NCBI RefSeq assembly: GCF_040719145.1
Contig: NZ_JBFDUZ010000001.1
Location: 744,001 to 808,000, forward strand
DNA from: Paenibacillus sp. JQZ6Y-1
GTDB lineage: Bacteria > Bacillota > Bacilli > Paenibacillales > Paenibacillaceae
DNA length: 64,000 nt
Direction of reading: 5' to 3'
In this document: positions 35,406 to 44,419 of the stretch, piece by piece
Layout of the letters: each line of letters opens with the position of its first letter
Position numbering within the stretch: the first letter of the stretch is position 1
Notes under the pieces: generated by a model
Databases searched by the model: none
Seen by the model: the letters and a program-made list of their open reading frames with translations, nothing else
What the model was told of the DNA's origin: nothing
Program-made: the position numbers and the translations under genes

Positions 35406-38129
35406 ATGGATGGCACGCCCCGGATTTCGATGCTCAAGCACCATGTAAGGGGGATGGGGACATTGGATAAGCAAGAGAAGGATATTCTCCATAGCTTGAT
35501 TGCCGGGGAAGGTGGAATTTATCGTCCGCTTTTTGAGCATCATCCCGACGCGATCTATGTGATGGATATGGAAGGCAATTATATATACACAAATCCAGCT
35601 GTACTACGGATGACCGGATACTCGCCCGAAGATCTGCTGACGATTGACAAGCGTAAGATTTTTGGCGAACAGCGTTTGCATTTCCGCTCGCCTTATTTTC
35701 AGCAGGTGATCAATGGGGAATCGGTACAGTTCGAGACGAATATTTTTCATAAAGAAGGATATATCATTGATCTGGATGTGACCTATGCACCGGTGGTCAA
35801 GGACGACCGTATCGTTGGTATCTTCGGTGCAGCTAAGGATATTACATCGCGCAAGCAGGCGGCGGAGCAGCTGCGCCAGAGCGAGCAACGATTGAATTTG
35901 GCACAGGATATTGGTGGATTTGGCTGCTGGGACTGGAATGTAGAGACGCAAGAGCTGGTATGTACGCCGCGATTTTTTGACATTATGCACATGGAGCAGG
36001 ACGCACCAATCTTGCTGTACCGCCGCTTTTTGTCACGTATTCATCCCGATGATCGCGATGCGGTAAGAGATGCGTTCCGACAAGTGCTGGCAAAAGAGAC
36101 GATTCATCTGGAATGTCGACTGAGCGAACCGACCTACAATGTCAAAACCATTTCCATTCGTGGACGATTGATCCGAACGAATGAGAGCGGCGAGAAACAC
36201 ATGATCGGTACGATTCAGGATATTACCGAGCAGCGATTGATGGAGGATTTGATTCGTGAGAGTGAGCGGCAGTACCGGATGTTGTCCGAGCATACGATGG
36301 ATCTGATCTCCACCCATACCGCGGATGATCAATTGAACTTTCTGTATGCGTCGCCGTCGCTGACTCGTCTGCTTGGCTATGAGCCGGATGAGATGGTAGG
36401 GCAAAGTGCAGTAGCCTATTATCACCCCGAAGATCGGGCGGTCGTGCAGGTGTATGTACAGTCGATTCTGTATGCACAGGAGCAGCATACGGTCTGTTAT
36501 CGTTTTCGTCATAAGCAGGGGCATTATGTGTGGCTGGAATCCAGTGGAACCTTTGCTGCGGACCGTATGTCACCGGCAGGTGGTACGGTGGTTGCGGTAT
36601 CGCGCGACGTATCAGATCGCAAATTTGCGGAACAGCAGCTGTTGGAGAGTGAACAGCGATATAAGTCGCTTGTAGAGTATAATCCATCTGGTGTCTATTC
36701 CTTTGATATAGAAGGACGGCTGTTTAATCTGAACCCTGTTGCGGAAATTCAGAGCGGCTACGTAACGGGCAAGGTGGAAGGCGTATATTTCACCGATTTG
36801 ATCGAGGACGATGATGTACATGAAGCGCAGGAGCATTTTAATAAGGCGCGCATGGGGCTGCCGCAAAATTACGAAACAACGCTGATTCAGTCTGGCGGTA
36901 ATCGCATGGAAGTGAATATTACGAATGTGCCGATTATTGTCGGCGGTCAGATTACCGGCGTGTTCGGCATTGCGACTGATATTACAGAGAGCAAGCGGTA
37001 TGTCGAACGTATCCAGTCGATCAGTGAGGAATACAATCTGATTCTAAGCTCGGTATCAGAGGGCATTTTCGGTATTGATATTGCAGGTAGAGGCATGTTC
37101 ATCAATGAAGCGGCGGCACGCATGCTACAATTGCCGCGTGAAGAATTTATCGGCTTTCCGCTACAGGAGACGGTGATCAATGCACGCGCCGATGGAGAAA
37201 CGTATCCGCCGGAGCAGAATCCGGTCAAATTAACGCTGTCGGATGGGCAGTCCCGACATGCGGCAGAGGAAGTGTTTTTCCGGCGTGATGGATCAAGCTT
37301 CTTCGTCTCATACCGGATCAATCCTTTGTTTGACCGAGAGCGTATTGTCGGAGTGGTCGTTGTCTTCAGTGACCGTACGAATGAGCGGGCGATCATGGAG
37401 GCAAAGGAAATGGCAGAGCGTGCCGCTTATGCCAAATCGCAATTCATTTCTATGATCAGTCATGAGCTGCGTACGCCGATGAATGCGATTATCGGTATGA
37501 CCGAGCTGATGCATGAAGCATCACCCGATGATGAGCAGCGCTGGTATGCGGATATTGTACTGCAAAATAGCCATGAACTTATGCGCATCATGGACGATAT
37601 AACCGATGTGCATCGACTGGAAAATGGTCATCTGATGCTGGATGAGCAAATCTTCGATCTGCACGAACTGATGGACAATGTATATCAGCTGTTTTTGCCA
37701 TTGGCAGACGATAAACAGATCAAGCTGCATATCTCCATTGGGCAGGAAGTACCGCGCCTAGCAAGAGGCGATATTGTTCGTCTGCGTCAGGTGCTGGTGA
37801 ATATCGTCGGCAATGCCGTCAAATTCACCGATCAGGGTAGTGTACAGATTATGGTCGAGCTGTCGCATCTGTCACGCGAACATGGGATGCTGGTTGATTT
37901 TCGTATTACCGATACCGGTATCGGTATTCCAGCGAATCGGCTGAATGAACTGTTCCATTCCTTCTCACAGGTGCATCAGGTGATGAATCGTCATTACGGT
38001 GGAACAGGTCTAGGATTGTTTATTAGTAAAAATCTGATTGAGCTGATGAATGGAACGATTGGAGTGGAGAGTCGAGAGCATAGCGGATCGACATTCTACT
38101 TTACCATCCCGCTGCAATTGGCAGAGTAA
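35406..38129 (+). CDS. histidine kinase with five PAS domains
   Basis: Up to 907 residues, no membrane segment, so cytoplasmic. Five PAS(/PAC) units occupy about 40-150, 165-280, 290-410, 415-530 and 535-650, each ending in a D-I/V/R-T/S type linker. The HisKA phospho-site is FISMISHELRTPMNAIIGM and the HATPase has NAVKFTD, DTGIGIP and GGTGLGLFIS. No receiver domain and no adjacent response regulator exist, so it is an orphan kinase, perhaps feeding a phosphorelay. The start is uncertain: ATG 35454 or TTG 35463 lie nearer to AAGGGGG. Confidence 0.9.
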   Translation: MDGTPRISMLKHHVRGMGTLDKQEKDILHSLIAGEGGIYRPLFEHHPDAIYVMDMEGNYIYTNPAVLRMTGYSPEDLLTIDKRKIFGEQRLHFRSPYFQQVINGESVQFETNIFHKEGYIIDLDVTYAPVVKDDRIVGIFGAAKDITSRKQAAEQLRQSEQRLNLAQDIGGFGCWDWNVETQELVCTPRFFDIMHMEQDAPILLYRRFLSRIHPDDRDAVRDAFRQVLAKETIHLECRLSEPTYNVKTISIRGRLIRTNESGEKHMIGTIQDITEQRLMEDLIRESERQYRMLSEHTMDLISTHTADDQLNFLYASPSLTRLLGYEPDEMVGQSAVAYYHPEDRAVVQVYVQSILYAQEQHTVCYRFRHKQGHYVWLESSGTFAADRMSPAGGTVVAVSRDVSDRKFAEQQLLESEQRYKSLVEYNPSGVYSFDIEGRLFNLNPVAEIQSGYVTGKVEGVYFTDLIEDDDVHEAQEHFNKARMGLPQNYETTLIQSGGNRMEVNITNVPIIVGGQITGVFGIATDITESKRYVERIQSISEEYNLILSSVSEGIFGIDIAGRGMFINEAAARMLQLPREEFIGFPLQETVINARADGETYPPEQNPVKLTLSDGQSRHAAEEVFFRRDGSSFFVSYRINPLFDRERIVGVVVVFSDRTNERAIMEAKEMAERAAYAKSQFISMISHELRTPMNAIIGMTELMHEASPDDEQRWYADIVLQNSHELMRIMDDITDVHRLENGHLMLDEQIFDLHELMDNVYQLFLPLADDKQIKLHISIGQEVPRLARGDIVRLRQVLVNIVGNAVKFTDQGSVQIMVELSHLSREHGMLVDFRITDTGIGIPANRLNELFHSFSQVHQVMNRHYGGTGLGLFISKNLIELMNGTIGVESREHSGSTFYFTIPLQLAE

Positions 38130-38252
38130 GGAAGATACAACACAACTGCTGAATAGCGGCAATCGCGAACAATGATTATCCTAGAGGTATAATATCTCAA
38201 ATTTGATATTCATTCGTCTGGTTGTTTTTCGCTCTGTTACCTCTATATCATC

Positions 38253-38291
38253 AAAAAAGCCGTACTCCACAGGATGGGAATACGGCTTTTT
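38253..38291. terminator. bidirectional terminator
   Basis: AAAAAAGCCGTA (38253-38264) pairs with TACGGCTTTTT (38281-38291) between the convergent kinase and DegV genes. Confidence 0.88.
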
Positions 38292-38323
38292 CTTTTGGGT
38301 GGCTTTAGCCCGTTAGCATAGCT

Positions 38324-39175
38324 TTACTGCGTCGTATACATCAGTGCAATCGTCTGCGGTCCACAATGACTGGAAATCACGCAGCCTGCTTCGGTAATGA
38401 TCACGTGCTTGGCATCCGTCTGCTCACGCAATACCGCCTGCATATGCAGCGCTTCTTCCTCAGCAAACGAATGTACGACGAAAATCACGTCTCGATCCAG
38501 TCGATGCTTATTATCCAGTGCATTGCGCAGCAATTGCTCCATTGCTTTGTCACGTTTACCGCGTACTTTATATGCTGGTGCAAGCGAGCCTTCTGGTGTG
38601 ACTTTGATGACCGGACGGATTTTGAGTAGACTACCGATCAGATTCTGCATACCGGAGCAACGCCCGCCTTTATAAAGATACTCTAGTGAATCGATGGCAA
38701 ATTCCGTCTCGATCTTGCCGCGCACCGTCTCCAGCAACGAGACGATAGTAGGTACATTGTCACCAGCTGCTGCTGCATGTACCGCCTTCATCACCAGCAA
38801 GCCGATAGAGCTGGATAGATTGAGCGAATCAATCACCGTTACCCGCCCAGCAGGTAATTCTTCAGCAGCGATAAGGGCATTGGCATATGTAGAAGACAGC
38901 GCCGAGGAAAGGCTAATATAAATAATAGAATGTCCGGCTTCTACGACTGGGGTAAAAGCATTCAGAAAATCGGATGGGGAAGGGGCAGACGTTTTGGGCA
39001 GCTGACCATCGCGGCTGACGCGATCATACAACTGACGCGGTGTAATATCCACGCCATCCCGATATACATCCTGACCGAAGGTCACATACAGTGGCACAAT
39101 GCCAACCTGATGTTCCTGCAGCCAAGCAGAAGGCAGATCACACGTACTATCTGCAAAAATGCGAATCGAAGTCAT
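38324..39175 (-). CDS. DegV family fatty-acid-binding protein
   Basis: 283 residues of normal length. Signature features are IRIFADSTCDLP at the start, TSAPSPSDFL, SLSSALSSTYANA and LEYLYKGGRCSG. DegV/FakB proteins bind a fatty acid that kinase FakA phosphorylates. AGGAGA precedes the ATG. No fakA is next to it. Confidence 0.92.
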   Translation of the reverse strand: MTSIRIFADSTCDLPSAWLQEHQVGIVPLYVTFGQDVYRDGVDITPRQLYDRVSRDGQLPKTSAPSPSDFLNAFTPVVEAGHSIIYISLSSALSSTYANALIAAEELPAGRVTVIDSLNLSSSIGLLVMKAVHAAAAGDNVPTIVSLLETVRGKIETEFAIDSLEYLYKGGRCSGMQNLIGSLLKIRPVIKVTPEGSLAPAYKVRGKRDKAMEQLLRNALDNKHRLDRDVIFVVHSFAEEEALHMQAVLREQTDAKHVIITEAGCVISSHCGPQTIALMYTTQ

Positions 39176-39462
39176 AAAGGTCTCCTATCTGTTGTTTCTC
39201 GTACATGAATATATAAAGTAACACGAATGGCGTTATTATACCACGACTTGCTGTTCACCAACATAGACAGTACTTACGAATCACGTATACAAAACCAAAT
39301 GAGCCAGTCAGCCAACCTGTACAGCCCATCAGCACATCTCATCATTACAGCCAATTGGCCTTCAAGAATTGCTCACAATTGTTTAGAACAGAAAGGCGAG
39401 AGGATACGTTATAATACAATAGATGAAACCATAAAGGAATTTGCGGCTACAGGAGGCATACC

Positions 39463-39843
39463 ATGCAACGTACTTACATTATCGTCGCTTCGATTCTAGG
39501 CATGATTGGAGTTATAATCGGCGCATTCGGTTCGCATATCCTTGAACCGATTATCGGTCAACGAATCGAAACATTCAAAACAGGGGTAGAATATCATTTT
39601 GTACACACCCTTGCTATTCTGCTAGTAGCAGTATTGGCAGGACAAATCGGTGAAACGCGATTGCTGCGCTGGTCGGCGCTGCTGTTCGTAATCGGGATTG
39701 TCTTTTTCTCCGGCAGTCTGTATGTACTGTGCATTAGCGGAGTCAAAATACTGGGCGCCATTACGCCAATCGGAGGCGTCTGCTTCATCGCTGGCTGGAT
39801 TCTGCTAGCTATCGCCGCAGCACGTTCCGCCAAACGAGTCTGA
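39463..39843 (+). CDS. DUF423 membrane protein (YwdK-like)
   Basis: 126 residues, four predicted membrane segments. The DUF423 pattern is visible in GAFGSHIL, YHFVHTLAIL and FSGSLYVLCISG...GAITPIGG. GGAGG lies close to the ATG. A TATAAT at 39410-39415 could be its -10, though no good -35 is seen. Function unknown. Confidence 0.88.
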   Translation: MQRTYIIVASILGMIGVIIGAFGSHILEPIIGQRIETFKTGVEYHFVHTLAILLVAVLAGQIGETRLLRWSALLFVIGIVFFSGSLYVLCISGVKILGAITPIGGVCFIAGWILLAIAAARSAKRV

Positions 39844-39865
39844 TGAAACGAATACACAACATGCA

Positions 39866-39899
39866 AAAACGCCGACTGATCAACCTCAGTCGGCGTTTT
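39866..39899. terminator. bidirectional terminator
   Basis: AAAACGCCGACTGA (39866-39879) pairs perfectly with TCAGTCGGCGTTTT (39886-39899), between convergent genes. Confidence 0.9.
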
Positions 39900-39939
39900 G
39901 TTCACTTATCCCTAGTGAACCATGCTGTATGCTTCATTC

Positions 39940-40467
39940 TCAGGCGTGCTGAAAATCATCAATTTCATTAAGCTTGAACGTGTATACCTGCTTCTCATCT
40001 ACATGATATACACTGATGGTTTGATCCTCATTATCGTATTTCAGAATACGACACGGAATGGAAACACGCTCTCCGCGACGATTCAGTGTGAGGCGGATCA
40101 GCTGGTTGCCCTGAATATAGAGGGATAACCAGTTCCCCATATCATTCTCAATCTTCTCATGTAGCTGGGCAGCCGCCTGCGTTTTCTCAGTTTCTGCGGC
40201 TTGCTTTGGCTTCGATGCTGTCGTTTTGCTTGTAGGCTGCGATTTTAGTTCTACAGGCGTCTGATTCGTACCTGCGGCGGCAACCGCTTTTTCGATCTTC
40301 GCACCAAGCTTAATACCGTTTACAATACGAAAATCTGCAAGTTCTGCCTGATTGTTCAGGATATCCAGCAGCTTTTGAAGGGCGACCGCATTGCTTGTTC
40401 CGGTAATCATGAGGTCTACGTTAAATAAAAATTCGGTAGCATCATTAGTCTGCTGTTTGTTCATCAT
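39940..40467 (-). CDS. hypothetical protein with Lys/Gln/Ala linker
   Basis: 175 residues, soluble, no signal peptide. Residues 1-65 are a predicted small alpha/beta region (FLFNVDLMITGTSNAVALQ), about 66-115 are a Lys/Gln/Ala/Thr-rich linker, and the C-terminal 60 residues form a beta-rich domain (SLYIQGNQLIRLTLNRRGER, ISVYHVDEKQVYTFKLNEID). GAGATGGGG precedes the ATG. No family is recognised. Confidence 0.7.
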   Translation of the reverse strand: MMNKQQTNDATEFLFNVDLMITGTSNAVALQKLLDILNNQAELADFRIVNGIKLGAKIEKAVAAAGTNQTPVELKSQPTSKTTASKPKQAAETEKTQAAAQLHEKIENDMGNWLSLYIQGNQLIRLTLNRRGERVSIPCRILKYDNEDQTISVYHVDEKQVYTFKLNEIDDFQHA

Positions 40468-40803
40468 TTCCCCATCTCGCTTACTTTATCGGATTGGTCT
40501 AACCTTGTAACAACTTGTAATAAACTATACCATTTTTTCGTATAATTTCATAGGTCTTAGGATATAGTCTATAGGTACATTTTAACAGTATACCTTAAAA
40601 TTAAACATTCTTGTACACATAATACGGTTTTTTACTATTATCGGATCATATGCATTAAATATTAACGTTATTACCCAGTAATACGTATAAAATATATACA
40701 CAGAAGCCAAAAAGCCGAAACGATACACGCTTCGACTTTCTTGGTTCTTTGGCACTACATGTAAAATGACAAAAAACGGCAAAATCCATTTGTTCAAATT
40801 ACC
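40468..40803. other. AT-rich intergenic region, 336 bases
   Basis: It lies upstream of the hypothetical gene and downstream of mtnA, both on the minus strand. It contains the mtnA terminator hairpin and AT-rich sequence that probably holds the promoter of the hypothetical gene; no well-formed promoter stands out. Confidence 0.6.
40708..40745 (-). terminator. terminator of mtnA
   Basis: On the minus strand AAGTCGAAG pairs with CTTTCGGCTT (wobble pairs allowed), followed by TTTT. Confidence 0.65.
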
Positions 40804-41898
40804 TTAATTGTTAAACAGTTTCGGCAATTCTTCCTGATACGATGGGTAAACAATACCCTTTTCCGTAATGATCGCAGTCACATATTCATGCGGTGTAACA
40901 TCAAATGCCGGATTGAATACTTTAATATCTTGCGGTGCAGTACGTTTACCAAAGCTTTCTGTCACTTCAGCGGCAGAGCGTTCCTCAATCGGAATCTCGG
41001 CTCCAGTCGTTGTCGCCAGATCAATCGTAGAGAGTGGGCAGGCAACGTAGAACGGAATATTATGCGCTTTTGCCAGCACAGCTACGCTATACGTACCGAT
41101 TTTGTTGGCAACATCGCCGTTGGCAGCTACGCGATCTGCACCGACGATGACTGCCTGAATCCAGCCTCTGGACATGACCATGCCCGCCATATTGTCACAT
41201 AGCAGCGTAACGTCGATACCCGCTTGCTGCAATTCAAAAGCAGTCAGGCGCGCGCCCTGCAAGACGGGACGCGTCTCATCTGCATATACTTTTAATTGAA
41301 TGCCCTGCTCCTGTGCCAAATACATCGGCGCGAGTGCTGTGCCGTATTTGGCTGTTGCCAAACCGCCTGCATTACAGTGTGTCAGTACACCCATTCCATC
41401 TTTGAACAATGGCAGTGCGTGTACACCGATCATACGGCATACTTCTTCATCCTCAGCATGGATAGCAATTGCTTCATTTTCGAGCTCGCGATTCCGTGTG
41501 TCTGTGTCGATGCTCTGCTCAGCGAGCTGGTGAGCGCGTTTATTCATTCGATCCAATGCCCAGAACAGATTCACAGCGGTTGGACGAGATTCAGCTAGAT
41601 GGGCGGATGTTTTTAATACTTGCTTCAGCCAGACTGCCGCATCCTGCCCTTCATATTCACGTGTACCCAGTACAACACCATATGCAGCGGAGATACCGAT
41701 TGCTGGTGCACCGCGAACCTTCATGGATTGAATGCCTTCAAATACTTGATCTGCGGTAAACAGCTCTAGCATGACAATCTCGTCAGGCAGCAGACGCTGA
41801 TCCAGCATCAGCAGCTTATCACTTTCCCAGCGCAGCGATAATAATGGTTCAAACGGAGCCTTCGCAGCTCCCTCGTTCGTCGTATTGATTTCACTCAT
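40804..41898 (-). CDS. mtnA: methylthioribose-1-phosphate isomerase
   Basis: 364 residues. Family motifs are [34 protein letters not shown] (active-site Cys) and the catalytic Asp region [19 protein letters not shown]. It converts methylthioribose-1-phosphate to methylthioribulose-1-phosphate in methionine salvage. GGGAG lies upstream of the ATG with a long spacing. No SAM riboswitch is seen upstream and no other salvage gene is adjacent. Confidence 0.95.
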   Translation of the reverse strand: MSEINTTNEGAAKAPFEPLLSLRWESDKLLMLDQRLLPDEIVMLELFTADQVFEGIQSMKVRGAPAIGISAAYGVVLGTREYEGQDAAVWLKQVLKTSAHLAESRPTAVNLFWALDRMNKRAHQLAEQSIDTDTRNRELENEAIAIHAEDEEVCRMIGVHALPLFKDGMGVLTHCNAGGLATAKYGTALAPMYLAQEQGIQLKVYADETRPVLQGARLTAFELQQAGIDVTLLCDNMAGMVMSRGWIQAVIVGADRVAANGDVANKIGTYSVAVLAKAHNIPFYVACPLSTIDLATTTGAEIPIEERSAAEVTESFGKRTAPQDIKVFNPAFDVTPHEYVTAIITEKGIVYPSYQEELPKLFNN

Positions 41899-42129
41899 AC
41901 TATAGACTCACTCCCTTGCATAATGGACACTGACATGGACCTCGATAAAATGGATAAATCATTAGACTATACAATATCGGAAAAGCGGCAATTTGCACAG
42001 TTCTTTTTACTATAAAAAGTGGAGAATTGTTGCTATCCACATTTGGCTTGCACCTGTGAATGATCGTAAAGGTTGTTTCGTCAAACGGCGTGCAGGGTAA
42101 GTTCTATGCAGACAAGCATGACATGTTGA

Positions 42130-42148
42130 TGGCATACACCACATGCCA
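42130..42148 (+). promoter_or_regulatory. inverted repeat upstream of dps, possible operator
   Basis: TGGCAT and ATGCCA are separated by 7 bases, 42 bases before the dps start. TTGACA follows at 42154, but no matching -10 is seen before the gene. Role uncertain. Confidence 0.3.
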
Positions 42149-42189
42149 AAGCATTGACAAAACTCTACTAAAAGCGAGGGATTTTCATT

Positions 42190-42657
42190 ATGTCTAACGT
42201 AACAAATCAAAACTCCACTCAAACCAAACGCATCGAAGAATTGCTGAATCTGCAGGTGGCAAACCTGAATGTATTATATGTAAAAATTCACAACTTCCAC
42301 TGGTATGTAAAAGGTGAGAACTTCTACACACTGCATATCAAATTCGAAGAACTCTACAACGAAGTAACACTGAAAATGGACGAAATCGCTGAGCGTCTGC
42401 TGACGCTGAAAGGTTCTCCAGCAGCAACAATGAAAGAATATCTGGAGCTGGCAAACGTACAGGAAGCAAACGGTAGCGAAGATGCACGTACGATGGTACA
42501 AACTATCATCGAAGACTTCGCAACAGTAACCGAGCAATTCCAAGAAACAATCGAGCTGGCTGATGAGTCCGGTGACCAACCGACAGCAGATATGCTGATC
42601 GCGTTCAAAGCCGATCTGGAAAAACACATGTGGATGCTGCGCTCTTATCTGGGCTAA
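42190..42657 (+). CDS. dps: Dps-family DNA-binding ferritin-like protein
   Basis: 155 residues, a four-helix bundle of normal length. Ferroxidase ligands are visible in KIHNFHWYVKGENFYTLH and FEELYNEVTLKMDEIAERL. It oxidises and stores iron with hydrogen peroxide and protects DNA. GCGAGGGA precedes the ATG. A terminator follows at 42731. Confidence 0.95.
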   Translation: MSNVTNQNSTQTKRIEELLNLQVANLNVLYVKIHNFHWYVKGENFYTLHIKFEELYNEVTLKMDEIAERLLTLKGSPAATMKEYLELANVQEANGSEDARTMVQTIIEDFATVTEQFQETIELADESGDQPTADMLIAFKADLEKHMWMLRSYLG

Positions 42658-42973
42658 GCTAGAGACGATTGTATATTCCGCAATATATTCACGTATACGT
42701 TCACATGTTGAACAAGTAGTATGCGATATTAACCGCCATTTGCCATGTGCAGATGGCGGTTTTTTACATATAAATCCGTTATAATAAAAAGAATACAACG
42801 CACATTAAACAGACAATGTACATCAAACAGACAATATGAAAAATGTATACGACTTTGTTGTACATACATGTATCATAGTTACATTTTTCCTATGTGATTT
42901 TATAGATAAGCCATTCCGCAATCGTTACACACGGGAGATGCTGGACTATATTTGAGTAAATGGAGGCGATGGG
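42658..42973. other. intergenic region, 316 bases
   Basis: It contains the dps terminator at 42731-42766 and AT-rich sequence before the next operon with no well-formed promoter that I can defend. Confidence 0.5.
42731..42766 (+). terminator. intrinsic terminator after dps
   Basis: AACCGCCAT pairs with ATGGCGGTT, followed by TTTTTT. Confidence 0.88.
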
Positions 42974-43303
42974 ATGAAACTGGAGGATGATGGTACCTTT
43001 GTGGTGGAAGAGGATGATTTTAGCTTCATCTACTGTTGTTATTGCAAGGATATGTGGTATCAGATGGAGGTACCGCCCTTTGAGGAAGGGTTTTTATATT
43101 TGATGAGATCGCAAGACATTGTTGTTTTTCCGGGTAGCATACGAGCGATACAGTTGCCAGAGGACGCTGTGGTGCGAGAGACGGACGATGACGCTGACGA
43201 AGAGACGAAGGAACAAGCCCGCCTTGAAAATGAAGCTTGGATACAGCAATTTCTGAACGGCTTATACGATGCCATTGGCTATGTAGAGGAGGAACGGATA
43301 TGA
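42974..43303 (+). CDS. acidic hypothetical protein
   Basis: 109 residues, strongly acidic (EEDDF, ETDDDADEETKEQ), with a paired-Cys patch IYCCYCKDMWY that could bind metal. GGAGGCGATGGG precedes the ATG. Its stop overlaps the next gene's start (ATGA at 43300), so the two products are probably made together. No family is recognised. Confidence 0.75.
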   Translation: MKLEDDGTFVVEEDDFSFIYCCYCKDMWYQMEVPPFEEGFLYLMRSQDIVVFPGSIRAIQLPEDAVVRETDDDADEETKEQARLENEAWIQQFLNGLYDAIGYVEEERI

Positions 43304-43908
43304 GTGAACAGGAGTCACGCACCATTGCACTGAAAGAATGGGCATCTGCCATTCAAGCGCTAGCGGAAGGCAAGCAAATCCTATTGATGCGCAAAGGTGG
43401 CATTACCGAGGAAACGCGCAGTTTTGAATTGAAAGAGAGAGCCTTTTGTCTGTATCCAACCTATGAGCATCAGCGTAGCGAGCTGTTGAAGCCAGATCAT
43501 CGTCATCTGGTAGAGGAGTCGTTGCAGGGCTGGTCGCCAGAGCAGCAGACGGCTAGTATTCGATTGTACGCCGAAGTGACAGACGATCTCGAAATTCTTG
43601 ATCAGGAGCAACTGAATCTGCTACAGGAGCATCATATCTGGACGGATACATTTGCCGAAGAACGTTTGCGCTGGAAAAAGAAGAATCCGCTTCATATTCT
43701 GTTGCTGCGGGTATATATACTTGAACGACCGGTGGACATTCACATCGAGGAGCAGTATATCGGCTGCAAATCGTGGATCTCCATACCAAGTGGTCCGGTG
43801 ACGAGCGAAATGACGCCGGTGCTGGACGCTGCGGAGTTTGAGGCAATGAGAACCGCTGCACTGCAATCGCTGCAGAAGCGAGATATTCCTGCCATAAAGC
43901 TTGACTGA
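43300..43908 (+). CDS. DUF1802 family protein
   Basis: 202 residues from ATG 43300, after GAGGAGG and overlapping the previous stop as ATGA. The DUF1802 pattern is clear: ALKEWASAIQALAEGKQILL, MRKGGI, CLYPTYEHQRSELL. Function is unknown. A hairpin overlapping the stop (about 43894-43930) ends the unit. Confidence 0.85.
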   Translation: MSEQESRTIALKEWASAIQALAEGKQILLMRKGGITEETRSFELKERAFCLYPTYEHQRSELLKPDHRHLVEESLQGWSPEQQTASIRLYAEVTDDLEILDQEQLNLLQEHHIWTDTFAEERLRWKKKNPLHILLLRVYILERPVDIHIEEQYIGCKSWISIPSGPVTSEMTPVLDAAEFEAMRTAALQSLQKRDIPAIKLD

Positions 43909-43930
43909 TACGAATCGGTCAGGCTTTTTC
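43894..43930 (+). terminator. terminator overlapping DUF1802 stop codon
   Basis: AAGCTTGACTGAT pairs with ATCGGTCAGGCTT with two bulges, followed by TTTT. Confidence 0.65.
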
Positions 43931-44010
43931 TTATTTGGGTGCGAAATAGACAAAACTATGGTATCATCATGGCTTTCACATTAATATGCAATGAAGTATA
44001 GATCAATTCA

Positions 44011-44039
44011 TTGCAGCTACATTGAAATTATTATAAAAT
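44011..44039 (+). promoter_or_regulatory. suf promoter candidate overlapped by PerR-like box
   Basis: TTGCAG (44011-44016), 17-base spacer, TAAAAT (44034-44039). TTGAAATTATTATAA at 44022-44036 matches the PerR box TTATAATNATTATAA at 12 of 14 defined positions and would cover the -10. Fur-family control is plausible for Fe-S assembly. Confidence 0.45.
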
Positions 44040-44250
44040 AGCTTGAGAATCGGTGAGAATCAGTTTAGAATAGGTCTAAGGAAGATTTATTCTTAGACTT
44101 TATCTAAATCTACCGAACGTTGAGGAATTTTCCTTTTCATTTGAATAGATGATGCAGCAGGGAACAACGCTCTGTTTGCGGGAAAAGGCAGTCATGTGCC
44201 GCATTCCGGGATCATGTCTGAAACGGGCTTCCTATATCGCATATCCATGT

Positions 44251-44285
44251 CGGCAATATTCTGTAAACATTGCCGCTATTTTTTT
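44251..44285 (+). terminator. terminator-like hairpin inside suf leader
   Basis: CGGCAAT (44251-44257) pairs with ATTGCCG (44269-44275), followed by CTATTTTTTT. It lies 135 bases before sufC and about 245 bases after the promoter candidate, so it could be an attenuator or the end of a short RNA. The rest of the 511-base region holds a smaller hairpin (44074-44098) but no convincing gene. Confidence 0.6.
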
Positions 44286-44419
44286 GCGAAAGACCCCGTT
44301 TTCTTGTTATGATTTAAGAAGCAAAATCATGTTGTGATTAATCCTGAAGCTGTACTGAATAATACATCAAAATTGTTCTATTCAGCAGCTTACTTACTTA
44401 TTTTGGAGGGACGTCTACT

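Noticed and set aside
40582-40797. Small minus-strand open frame of 71 codons downstream of mtnA
   Set aside because: It is AT-rich by composition, lacks a ribosome site and overlaps the mtnA terminator hairpin.
41899-42189. Upstream of mtnA and of dps checked for a SAM riboswitch or T-box
   Set aside because: No conserved S-box or T-box core and no terminator hairpin ahead of mtnA.
44149-44337. Small open frame of 62 codons in the suf leader
   Set aside because: No ribosome site, no recognisable sequence, and the terminator-like hairpin lies inside it.
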